This document shows, in pieces, positions 1 to 6,583 of a stretch of DNA of 20,640 nucleotides. The notes under the pieces were generated by a model. It did not search any database. It was not told the DNA's origin and saw only the letters and a program-made list of their open reading frames with translations. A program made the translations under genes and the position numbers. The stretch lies in the NCBI GenBank assembly GCA_003697085.1, contig RFFU01000023.1, positions 1 through 20,640 on the forward strand, given 5' to 3'. Every line of letters begins with the position of its first letter. The stretch's first letter is position 1. Origin of the DNA: Candidatus Hydrogenedentota bacterium. GTDB lineage: Bacteria > UBA8481 > J006.

Positions 1-588
1 ACCCCCTCCCCCCGACGCCGCGGCCGTCTCCGCGGGGATTTCTCTCTCTCCGCGCGTCTCCCCCCCGCTCGCCGGAACCGACGCACTCGGCTCGATCAAA
101 ATCTCCGCGTTGAACGGGAGCGAAATCGGCCGAAAACACTGCGCATCGTCGCAGGGCTGATACCGTAATTTTCCGCGGATCTGATGGCGGCCGGGGGTTC
201 CGGAAAAACGCGCGCGAATCTCGATCCTTCCTTCGTACAACCGCACCGGCTCGGGAGAAAAATCAACTCGCTTCTCGGTTCCCGCGGGATACGCGATCTC
301 CTCGAGTTCGACCCCCCGGGGAAGCTCGAAACTTACTTCCGTGGGGATCAACCCCGGTTCGGAAACCGGGTTGGCCTGAAAATGGAATCCCTTCGGAATG
401 ATCACCGTAATTTCGAGCACGGAGCCCTCCGCCGCGGAGGTTCCAATCACCGGTTTCGGAAGAGCCCATCCCGCGCCGCCAAGGCCGAAAAGAAGTTGAG
501 CGATCAAACAATATTCAATTATAACGGCCGCCCGCCTTTTCCCGGCGGACCGAACGTCCGCGCCCCGACAAGCACGGCTTCGCCTCAT
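1..588 (-). CDS. DsbD-like protein, N-terminal periplasmic domain (partial, 3' end beyond left edge)
   Basis: The minus-strand frame is open from an ATG at 588 to the window edge, giving about 196 residues without a stop. After a basic N-terminus and a hydrophobic stretch (about residues 21-42, ending GGAGWA) there is a beta-rich domain. It carries the signature RYQPCDDAQCFRP near residues 150-162, matching the cysteine pair of the DsbD alpha domain (PF11412 family), which passes electrons from the DsbD membrane domain to periplasmic partners. A linker rich in Gly, Ala and Glu follows and runs off the edge, so I cannot tell whether the transmembrane and thioredoxin domains follow. The start is uncertain: the purine-rich site sits only about 2 nt before the ATG, and a TTG at 507 would give a short signal peptide. 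It lies 103 nt downstream of the epimerase gene on the same strand and may be the last gene of that operon. Confidence 0.72.
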   Translation of the reverse strand, partial: MRRSRACRGADVRSAGKRRAAVIIEYCLIAQLLFGLGGAGWALPKPVIGTSAAEGSVLEITVIIPKGFHFQANPVSEPGLIPTEVSFELPRGVELEEIAYPAGTEKRVDFSPEPVRLYEGRIEIRARFSGTPGRHQIRGKLRYQPCDDAQCFRPISLPFNAEILIEPSASVPASGGETRGEREIPAETAAASGGGG

Positions 589-691
589 TTCCTTCCCACA
601 CTCCCTCGGGCGAACGAACTCGATCCGCCGGGGGCACAAGTGCGGAAGCCGGCCGTTCCGTTTCGCGTCCCGCTCACCATCCCGACTCCCA

Positions 692-1123
692 TCACCCGCC
701 GTCCGCCTCGTCTTCCGCCGGATTCTTCTCTTCGCTCAATTCCAAAAGCACTCCGCCGGTCGATCGCGGATGAAGGAACGCGACCCGCGTCCCGTGCGCT
801 CCGCGTCGGCTCCCGCCTCCGAGAACCTCTCCTCCCTCCTCCGCCGCTCTCTTCAACTCCCCCTCGAGATCGTCCGTCTTCAAGGAGATATGATGAATTC
901 CCGGACCGCGTTTCCGCAGGAACCGAGCGATGGAATTCGCCTCGGAAAGCGGCTCGATCAGTTCCAGTCGTCCTCCCCCCAGATCGAAAAAGACGAGCCG
1001 CACGCCCTGTTCCTCCAGAACCTCCGGCTCCGACGGCTCCCCTCCAAGCAACCGCCGGTAAAAAGGGATCGCCTCTTCCAGACTTTTCACGACCACGGCG
1101 ATGTGATCGATACCCGTGATCAT
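692..1123 (-). CDS. mce: methylmalonyl-CoA epimerase (VOC family)
   Basis: This 143-residue protein has the length and fold signature of methylmalonyl-CoA epimerase, which interconverts the (S) and (R) epimers of methylmalonyl-CoA. It begins MITGIDHIAVVVKSLEEAI, the usual first beta-alpha unit with a metal-ligand His at residue 7. Later come RLELIEPLS, GPGIHHISLKTDD (second metal His) and GVLLELSE (metal Glu), in the expected order for the two vicinal-oxygen-chelate halves. The start ATG overlaps the stop of meaB by 3 nt (ATGA) and has GGAAGGAG about 7 nt upstream. The C-terminus is a short acidic tail. Gene order mutase subunit, meaB, epimerase supports the assignment strongly. Confidence 0.93.
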   Translation of the reverse strand: MITGIDHIAVVVKSLEEAIPFYRRLLGGEPSEPEVLEEQGVRLVFFDLGGGRLELIEPLSEANSIARFLRKRGPGIHHISLKTDDLEGELKRAAEEGGEVLGGGSRRGAHGTRVAFLHPRSTGGVLLELSEEKNPAEDEADGG

Positions 1124-2052
1124 TTCTTCTCTCCTTCCGTCCGGGCGGTCCCGTCGAAAATCCCCCGCAGAACCCGTTGAACTCCGTCCCACGGAGCAAG
1201 GGTTCCTTCCGATACCCTTCTGGAAATCTCTCCGTGGAGCACACTCTCCTTCAGGCGATCGCGGAGTTCCCATTCGAGAAGGCGGTTGAACTCCGCCACG
1301 CGCCGCGTCGAGGCCAATCGCGCTCTCTTTCCGCACTCCTCCACGTAACGCCGATGCCGGCGAAGTGCATCCAACAAGCAGTCGAGATTTTCTCCCGTCC
1401 GCGCCGAGACCTTGACCCGCGGTGGTTCCCAGCCGGATTTTCTTTCGGAAAAGGCCGCTTCGAGCGCCCCCAACGCCCGGTCCGAGCCGGAAATATCGGA
1501 CTTGTTCACGACAAGAAGGTCGGCGGATTCGAAGAGGCCGGCCTTGAGCGCTTGGATGTCATCGCCGGTGTGAGGAGAAAGAACGACCACGGTTGTCTCG
1601 GCTATTCCCGCGATTTCGACTTCTCCCTGCCCGACCCCGACCGTCTCGATATGAACATCGGGAAATCCCGAGGCCGCAAGAAACCGCGCCAGGCGAAGGA
1701 CCCCCGGAGCCAACCCTCCGTGCATCAACCGCGAGGGAACGGATCGGATGAAGAAGCCTTCATCGAGGGAAAGATCCTCCATGCGAATCCGATCTCCCAA
1801 AACGGCTCCTCCGGAACGCGGGCTTGTGGGGTCAACCGCGAGCACGGCGGCTCGGTACTGCGGATCGCTCCGACGCTTCGCCTTCAACACCGCGCTCAAA
1901 AGGGTCGATTTCCCCGCCCCGGCCGGGCCGGTCCAGCCCACGATGTACGGCTCCACGTTCGCGGCATCTTCGAGAAGCCGCCGCCCCGCCGCCGTGTCCC
2001 GCTCCACCTCGGTCACGGCGCGCGCCAACTCCGCCCGCGAGGAAAATTCCAT
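1120..2052 (-). CDS. meaB: methylmalonyl-CoA mutase-associated GTPase MeaB
   Basis: This is a 310-residue G3E-type P-loop GTPase of the MeaB/ArgK family, which gates cobalamin loading and protects methylmalonyl-CoA mutase from inactivation. Visible motifs are Walker A GPAGAGKST (42-50), VDPTSPRSGGAVLGDRIRM (from residue 73; a Mg-site/switch I hallmark of the family), HIETVGVGQGEVEIA (switch II region) and the guanine-specificity motif NKSD. The ATG at 2052 is chosen because the family begins shortly before the P-loop and because it lies 2 nt after the stop of the upstream mutase subunit. An upstream in-frame extension would overlap that gene wholly. No good Shine-Dalgarno sequence is seen, so translational coupling is likely. 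All key motifs are intact. Confidence 0.95.
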   Translation of the reverse strand: MEFSSRAELARAVTEVERDTAAGRRLLEDAANVEPYIVGWTGPAGAGKSTLLSAVLKAKRRSDPQYRAAVLAVDPTSPRSGGAVLGDRIRMEDLSLDEGFFIRSVPSRLMHGGLAPGVLRLARFLAASGFPDVHIETVGVGQGEVEIAGIAETTVVVLSPHTGDDIQALKAGLFESADLLVVNKSDISGSDRALGALEAAFSERKSGWEPPRVKVSARTGENLDCLLDALRRHRRYVEECGKRARLASTRRVAEFNRLLEWELRDRLKESVLHGEISRRVSEGTLAPWDGVQRVLRGIFDGTARTEGEKK

Positions 2053-2054
2053 CG

Positions 2055-2516
2055 TCAATCGGAATCCGGCCGCGCCGGAGATGACGACTCCCCCTTCCTC
2101 GCGTCCCCCTTCCTCTTCTCCTCGGCCAGTTCCTTCACGGCTGCGATGATCTCTTCGAGCGAGGAGCCGGGCCCGAAGACGCGCCGGATGCCCGCTTGCT
2201 CCAACTCCGAAACATCCTCCGGAGGAATGGTTCCCCCCCCGAGAACGGGAATGTCTCCCCGCCCGCGAGCCCGCAACTCCTGAAGAACCCTCGGAAAAAG
2301 TTCGCAATGCGCGCCGCTCAGACAGGAGAGCCCCACCACATCCACGTCCTCGTCCGCGGCGACCGCCGCGATACGCTCCGGAGTCTGTCGGATGCCGGTG
2401 TAAAGAACGTCCATTCCTTCGTCCCGCAGAGCACGAACGATGACGTGGGCTCCGCGGTCATGTCCGTCCAGCCCCGGTTTCGCTATCAATACCTTGATGG
2501 CGGATTTCCCTTTCAT
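2055..2516 (-). CDS. methylmalonyl-CoA mutase, B12-binding (small/C-terminal) subunit
   Basis: This 153-residue protein is a stand-alone cobalamin-binding domain of the methylmalonyl-CoA mutase type. The base-off/His-on motif DxHxxG is seen as [14 protein letters not shown] (about residues 14-27), followed by the partner motifs GLSCLSGAH and LGGGTIPP. Together these form the Rossmann-like B12 fold. Such subunits pair with a separate catalytic TIM-barrel subunit of about 550 residues, which is not in this window. The ATG at 2516 has AGGAGG 13 nt upstream and a second purine cluster nearer. An in-frame ATG at 2549 would add 11 residues not usual for the family. The C-terminal 20 residues are charged and Ser/Pro-rich. 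The gene is followed after 2 nt by meaB and lies 64 nt downstream of the rhomboid gene. Confidence 0.9.
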   Translation of the reverse strand: MKGKSAIKVLIAKPGLDGHDRGAHVIVRALRDEGMDVLYTGIRQTPERIAAVAADEDVDVVGLSCLSGAHCELFPRVLQELRARGRGDIPVLGGGTIPPEDVSELEQAGIRRVFGPGSSLEEIIAAVKELAEEKRKGDARKGESSSPARPDSD

Positions 2517-2580
2517 CCTCGTCCTTTTTCCTCCTGTCGCCATTCCCACCGCTGCGCTCCGTCGTCGCGAAGCGCGGGAA

Positions 2581-3324
2581 TCATATCACACGATCGATTC
2601 TCGTTGCACGCACGCCGAGCACCTTCACTAAAACGGCGCCGGCCACCATCCCGCCGATGTGCGCGGCATTGTCGATCCCCGGAACGAAGGCCCCGAAGAG
2701 GATCGTGAAGACGATCCAACGCGTCGTGATTCGTCGCAAAATCTCCCCGTACACCCCGCCCCTGGCTCGGCCGATCATATAGAGGGCGCCGAGCAGACCG
2801 CAAATGGCTCCGGAAGCCCCGACCTGAAAGAGACGCATCCCGAAATAGAGGAGACTGCAAAGGTTGCCGAAGAGGCCCGCGAGCAAATAAAGGACCAAGA
2901 ACCGTAATTTTCCGAGGTTCTGCTCCGTTTCCGGTCCGACGACCTTCAAGGCCACCATGTTGAAAAAGAGATGAATGATTCCATAATGAAGAAACATCGC
3001 CGTGAAAAGACGATACCATTGGCCACCGAGGAGAACGGCCGGTCCCGAAAGCGAGCCCAGAAGGTAGATCGCTCCCTGAAACGCCTGTCCCGGGCTGATC
3101 ACTTCCCACAAGCGCCCGCCGGAGAAGAGCGCCAGTCCGTAGGTAACGAGAAAGACGGCGATGCACAGTCGCCGCAGCAGTTCCGTAATCGTAACGCGTT
3201 CCCAGAAGGACTCACGAACGACGACTTGCACCGCCTGCAACGGCGCTCCGCAACGATGGCACAAAACGCTGTTGACGGATTCCACCGCGCCGCAGTTCGG
3301 ACAACAGATGGCGGTCCGTTCCAT
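2581..3324 (-). CDS. rhomboid-family intramembrane serine protease with N-terminal zinc ribbon
   Basis: This 247-residue protein begins with a zinc-ribbon-like knuckle pair (CPNCG at 8-12 and CHRCG at 22-26). Several hydrophobic segments follow, and the rhomboid core is recognisable: [11 protein letters not shown] (113-123, the conserved His...N of TM2), [12 protein letters not shown] (169-180, nucleophile Ser171) and [11 protein letters not shown] (221-231, catalytic His222). The Ser-His dyad is present, so the protein is predicted to be an active protease that cleaves transmembrane substrates within the inner membrane. The substrate is unknown. The N-terminal ribbon would lie in the cytoplasm. 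The start ATG has GGGAG about 10 nt upstream. The gene sits 90 nt after trpD and 64 nt before the mutase subunit, possibly co-transcribed with either, but no functional link is evident. Confidence 0.9.
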   Translation of the reverse strand: MERTAICCPNCGAVESVNSVLCHRCGAPLQAVQVVVRESFWERVTITELLRRLCIAVFLVTYGLALFSGGRLWEVISPGQAFQGAIYLLGSLSGPAVLLGGQWYRLFTAMFLHYGIIHLFFNMVALKVVGPETEQNLGKLRFLVLYLLAGLFGNLCSLLYFGMRLFQVGASGAICGLLGALYMIGRARGGVYGEILRRITTRWIVFTILFGAFVPGIDNAAHIGGMVAGAVLVKVLGVRATRIDRVI

Positions 3325-3414
3325 CAGAAATCGCTCCCACGAAAAAGGAGGGGCTTCGAAACGAAAACGTTGATCGAGAGTTCGTTCGACCGGAGCATCA
3401 TTTCACCTTTCCCG

Positions 3415-4485
3415 TCACGCCGTCGCCGAAGCGATGACGGAATCAAGAACTTTTCTTCCCCAACCCTCCGCGAGAATTCTTCCCGCCTCTTCGAAGGCCC
3501 GGTCCCAATCCCAACCACACGCTGCCACAAGACCCGCGGCGGTGTTGAACCGAACGATGGCTTCCCCAGCCCTGTCCTCGCCTTTCCCGCTCAAGATATT
3601 TCGGATCCGTTCTGCCGATTCCTCCGCCGAGCCGACCCTCAAGGCGGAAACGGGGAAGGACCGCACACCGAACCTCCCGGGCTCCAACTCTTCCTCGAAA
3701 CGCTCCCCGCCACGGAACCGTATAATTCTCGTCGGGCCGGAAATCGATATCTCGTCCATCGCTTCGCCCGTCTCACTTCGGCCGCTGGCGCAGACCGCTC
3801 CCCGAACACCGAGCCTTTCCAGCACCTCGGCCATAACCGAAAGCTTCCTCTCGACGAAAACACCCATCACCTGCCACGCAGCCCGCGCGGGATTGGCCAG
3901 CGGCCCGATCAGATTGAAGGCCGTGCGCCGGCCTTGCGCCGCCAAACGCTTCCTCACGGGCATCACAAAGGCGAAGGCCTTGTGGAAACGCGGAGCGAAG
4001 AGAAATCCGAACCCGTTCGTCCGAACCGAAGACGCCACCTGCTCCGGACTTCCTTCGACCGGAACGCCGAGCCTCTCGAGGACATCGGCGGAGCCGGAAG
4101 TCGAAGCAATCGCGCGATTGCCATGTTTGGCAACCGCCAGCGAAGAGCACTCCCCCCCAAGGAACCGTGCACCGGCGAGACAGAACGCCGCCGCCGTCGA
4201 AACATTGAAGGTGGAAACCCCACCTCCCGTTCCACAGGTGTCGATCAGATTTTCGGAACTCACGCCCGGAAGGGAAATCGCACGCTCTCTCACGACCCCC
4301 GCCAGGCCCGCCAGAGTCGCGGCATCGACATCTTCGAAAGACAACGCCGGAGTCAAAAGAAATCGCTCGATGGCCCCCTCGCCACAGCCGCCGTCCGCCA
4401 AAATCTCCATCGCCGCCGCGGCCTCCTCCTCGGTTAAATTCCGTTCCTCGGCCGTGACGATCAGTTCCTCAAAACGCTCGGTCAT
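3415..4485 (-). CDS. trpD: anthranilate phosphoribosyltransferase
   Basis: TrpD transfers the phosphoribosyl group from PRPP to anthranilate, the second step of tryptophan synthesis. The 356-residue protein has a helical N-terminal domain, then the PRPP-binding glycine loop DTCGTGGG (82-89), TFNVSTAAAF, KHGNRAIASTSGSADVLERLG (from residue 120) and FNLIGPLANPA, all in the family order. Length is normal. Two local oddities: the glycine loop reads GTGGGVSTFN rather than the commoner GTGGDGxxTFN, and about eight extra residues (around RFLGGECSS, 107-115) precede the KHGNR motif. The reading frame is clean through both. I chose ATG 4485 because the purine-rich site GGGAAAGG fits it; another ATG 6 nt upstream abuts that site. 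No other trp gene is nearby. The gene begins 43 nt after tRNA-Thr. Confidence 0.92.
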   Translation of the reverse strand: MTERFEELIVTAEERNLTEEEAAAAMEILADGGCGEGAIERFLLTPALSFEDVDAATLAGLAGVVRERAISLPGVSSENLIDTCGTGGGVSTFNVSTAAAFCLAGARFLGGECSSLAVAKHGNRAIASTSGSADVLERLGVPVEGSPEQVASSVRTNGFGFLFAPRFHKAFAFVMPVRKRLAAQGRRTAFNLIGPLANPARAAWQVMGVFVERKLSVMAEVLERLGVRGAVCASGRSETGEAMDEISISGPTRIIRFRGGERFEEELEPGRFGVRSFPVSALRVGSAEESAERIRNILSGKGEDRAGEAIVRFNTAAGLVAACGWDWDRAFEEAGRILAEGWGRKVLDSVIASATA

Positions 4486-4528
4486 CCTCATCCTTTCCCG
4501 CGGGGCTTCTCTTGATAAACCCGGTACA

Positions 4529-4601
4529 AGCCGATGGTGGGGTTCGAACCCACGACCTACCGCTTACAAGGCGGTTGCTCTAGCCGCTGAGCTACATCGG
4601 C
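4529..4601 (-). tRNA. tRNA-Thr (anticodon UGU)
   Basis: The reverse complement of 4529-4601 folds as a 73-nt cloverleaf. It has a perfect 7-bp acceptor stem (GCCGATG/CATCGGC), a D stem GCTC/GAGC with loop AGCGGCTA, an anticodon stem ACCGC/GCGGT with loop CTTGTAA (anticodon TGT, threonine), a 5-nt variable loop, and a T stem GTGGG/CCCAC with loop TTCGAAC. The discriminator base is T. The CCA end is not encoded, so it must be added by a nucleotidyltransferase. Confidence 0.97.
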
Positions 4602-4611
4602 GAACCATTCC

Positions 4612-4640
4612 ATTCTACGGCCGAGCAACCGCGACGGCAA
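4612..4640 (-). promoter_or_regulatory. sigma70-type promoter of tRNA-Thr
   Basis: On the minus strand a -35 box TTGCCG (4635-4640) and a -10 box TAGAAT (4612-4617) are separated by exactly 17 bp and lie 10 nt before the mature tRNA 5' end. The promoter ends just before repeat copy A (from 4659), so that repeat has landed immediately upstream of it. No hairpin with a T-run is seen between the tRNA and trpD, so the transcript may continue into trpD. Confidence 0.6.
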
Positions 4641-4658
4641 GACCGCCGAACCAACGGA

Positions 4659-4895
4659 AAAGGTGTCATTCTTACATTTTGTCATTTTGATGTTCAAATG
4701 ATGATGCCTCCACGATTCTTCGAGGCCTATGCTGGAAGCGGTTCTCTAAGGCTTCCTTTCCCCCCTGATATTGCAGGACTTTTGAGGCCGTACCGGTGTA
4801 CCGGTACTTATGGAACCGCTTCAGGAGGCCTTTCCGGCGCGCTTCGGCCGATGGAGGGGCCGGAGTCTTGGGCGAAAGAGACAGGCGCTGCGCGC
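4659..4895. repeat. interspersed repeat, copy A
   Basis: Bases 4659-4733 align without gaps to 5935-6009 with about seven mismatches, beginning AAAGGTGTCATTCTTACATT. A second block, 4831-4895, matches 6018-6081, including the shared core GATGGAGGGGCCGGAGT and then ACAGGCGCTGCGCGC. Between the blocks, copy A has about 97 nt where copy B has about 8. Both copies have the same orientation. The family is not identified by name; the structure fits a short non-autonomous mobile repeat or insertion-sequence remnant. It supplies the first ~65 codons of the open frame that continues into the RHS fragment. Confidence 0.8.
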
Positions 4896-5936
4896 GGTCT
4901 CCCGTTCTTGCCAAATTTCTCTATCTCCCTCGTGTCTCGGTGGTTCCTCCCTGGGTCGCTTGCGTCGTTTTCGGCTCAGAACGGCTCCGGCGTGATCACC
5001 GTGCCGGGGCGGCCGGTGGCGTGGACGGACGCGAACGGGAACGTGACGCGGTTCGAGTACGACGCGTGGGGGCGGCAGGTCGCGGAGGTCTATCCGGACG
5101 GGAGCCCGGAGGAGACGCGATACGACGCTGCGGGGAGGGTGATCGAGGCGATCGACCGAGCGGGGCGGAGCATCACGTTCCGCTACGATCCCGGCGGGAG
5201 GTTGATCGAGCGGAAGGGGCCCGGGATCGGGACCGAGTCGTACGAATACGACGCGGCGAACCGGTTGGTGCGGGTGGTGGATGCACGCGGGAGGCACGAG
5301 TTCACGTACGACGCGGTGGGGCGGGTCGTGCGGGCGCGTCAGCCGAACGGGTTCGTGGTGGGGTATGCGTACGACGCGGCGGGGAATCGAACGAGGCTGG
5401 AATATCCGGGGGGAAGGGTGATAGAATACGGGTATGATGCGAGGAACCGGGTGGTGAGGATCGTGGACGGAACGGACGAGTATTCGTTCGGGTATGACGC
5501 GGCGTCGAGGCGGACGCGGTTGGAATTCCCCAACGGGTTTGCGGCGAAATATTCGTACGACGCGGCGAATCGCTTGACGGGGCTTGTTTACGAGAACGTC
5601 CGTGGCGGCGGCGGTGGAGCGGGCGGCGGCGGCGGTGGCCGTGGAGCGGGTGCGGGCGGTGTTGGCGTTGGTGCCGGCGGCGGAACGGAATCGCTTGGGT
5701 ACACGTACGACGCCGTGGGGAACATTCTCACACGCGAAGACGTGGCGGGGACGCACCGGTACGGGTACGACGCGGCGTATCAGATCACGTCCGCGGATTA
5801 TCCCGCGCGTTATGCTTACGCGGACCAGACCTTCGTGTACGATCCGGCGGGGAACCGGACGGCGTTCACGGAGGGTCCAGCGACGACGGCGTACACGGTG
5901 AACGAATTGAACCAGTACACCCGCGTCGATGTGTAA
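4698..5936 (+). pseudogene. RHS/YD-repeat protein fragment
   Basis: This plus-strand frame encodes 412 residues. From about residue 105 (base 5010) it is a string of YD repeats of the RHS type, for example FEYDAWGRQVAEVYPDG, YEYDAANRLVRVVDARG and FTYDAVGRVVRARQPNG. Full RHS proteins are usually 1000 or more residues, with an N-terminal export region and a conserved C-terminal core before a variable tip. Here both are missing. The apparent N-terminus (MMMPPRFFEAYAG) is encoded by repeat copy A, and the frame stops after NELNQYTRVDV, where copy B begins; copy B supplies the stop codon. Residues ~300-326 are a Gly-rich insert between YD repeats. It is best read as a dead internal RHS piece. Translation from 4698 is possible but unsupported, with no export signal. 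Confidence 0.8.
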
Positions 5937-6081
5937 AGGTGTCATTCTTGCATTTTGTCAATTTGATGTTCAAATGATTATACCTCCTCGATTCTTCGGG
6001 GCCCATGCCAGCAGGACTTTCCGTTGCGAATCGGCTGATGGAGGGGCCGGAGTTTCCGCCGAGGAAACAGGCGCTGCGCGC
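5935..6081. repeat. interspersed repeat, copy B
   Basis: This is a direct copy of the repeat at 4659-4895, about 90% identical over its first 75 nt and more diverged afterwards. It abuts the truncated 3' end of the RHS fragment. It is the compact form, without the ~97-nt internal segment of copy A. A minus-strand frame runs through both copies (residues TPAPPSA shared) but has no other sign of being a gene. Confidence 0.8.
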
Positions 6082-6583
6082 ATTGGCGGGTCGGGGCGCC
6101 CGTCCCCTCCATTTGCGAGGTATTGCGCACATTCGATGTCCTCCCGAATCCCTCGCTTCCGCTCGGGACAGGCTCCGTGAGGAATCCCCTTCACGAGGCA
6201 TCCCGTGGAGGGGGCCAATACTCCCCCCTTACCCCAACCCTCCCTGCCTGCGCCGCGATGCGTCGCGGCAGGCAGGTCCCCAGAGGGGCGAGGGAGAACG
6301 AGGCGGTTGTCAGCAATCTCGGGGGATTGCTCGTCGGCGTCGCTCCGCGCCGCCTCGCTCGGAATCACAGCAGTGGTGGAGACAGAGCCTCAGTGTGAAA
6401 AGGTGAAACGCCGTGCGGGAGGAATGAAGAACGCCGGAAAGCAAAGCCGGGCGCGGCGGATCGGAAACTTCGGTCGGGCTCCCGATGGGGACACCGGGGA
6501 ATTCTTTCTCCTTTCCCTTTCTTCGGTCACCGTACCCTCTGTTGTTTTTTGAGACACGTATTCGCCCCCTCCCCGATCGAGGG
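6082..6583. other. gene-free repeat-rich spacer
   Basis: About 500 nt between repeat copy B and the 3' end of the ptsP-like gene. It holds a strong REP-like hairpin at 6243-6276. I find no open frame with a recognisable protein, no tRNA and no convincing terminator. The frames that cross it on either strand have compositions typical of spurious translation of repeats. Confidence 0.6.
6243..6276. repeat. REP-like palindromic hairpin
   Basis: The left arm 6243-6258 (CCTGCCTGCGCCGCGA) pairs with the right arm 6263-6276 (TCGCGGCAGGCAGG) through 14 bp, with a 2-nt bulge and a TGCG loop. There is no T-run next to it, so it is not a typical intrinsic terminator. The outer CCTGCC/GGCAGG arms recur in the hairpin at 16549-16566, which suggests a dispersed extragenic palindrome family. 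Confidence 0.65.

Noticed and set aside
184-1119. 311-codon plus-strand open frame
   Set aside because: Antisense to the epimerase and DsbD-like genes; Pro/Arg-rich with no domain.
1177-2283. 368-codon plus-strand open frame
   Set aside because: Antisense to meaB and the B12-binding subunit, which carry clear catalytic motifs.
2971-4437. 488-codon plus-strand open frame
   Set aside because: It is antisense to trpD and the rhomboid gene, both of which have full family motifs; its product is Arg/Pro/Ser rich with no recognisable domain. Long antisense frames are expected at this GC content.
3434-4690. 418-codon plus-strand open frame
   Set aside because: Antisense to trpD and running through the tRNA gene; composition is that of a shadow frame.
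4672-4914. Minus-strand 80-codon frame in repeat copy A and the related frame at 5970-6368
   Set aside because: The shared residues come from the DNA repeat itself; there is no ribosome binding site and no conserved domain.
4698-5936. Functional RHS toxin or contact-dependent inhibition system
   Set aside because: There is no N-terminal export region, no C-terminal core, no toxin tip and no immunity gene next to it.
4821-5945. 374-codon minus-strand open frame opposite the RHS fragment
   Set aside because: Its repetitive Arg/Val/Pro/His pattern is simply the complement of the YD repeats.
6243-6276. Intrinsic terminator of ptsP
   Set aside because: The hairpin is strong but lies about 300 nt beyond the ptsP stop and has no T-run on either side; it resembles a dispersed palindrome instead.
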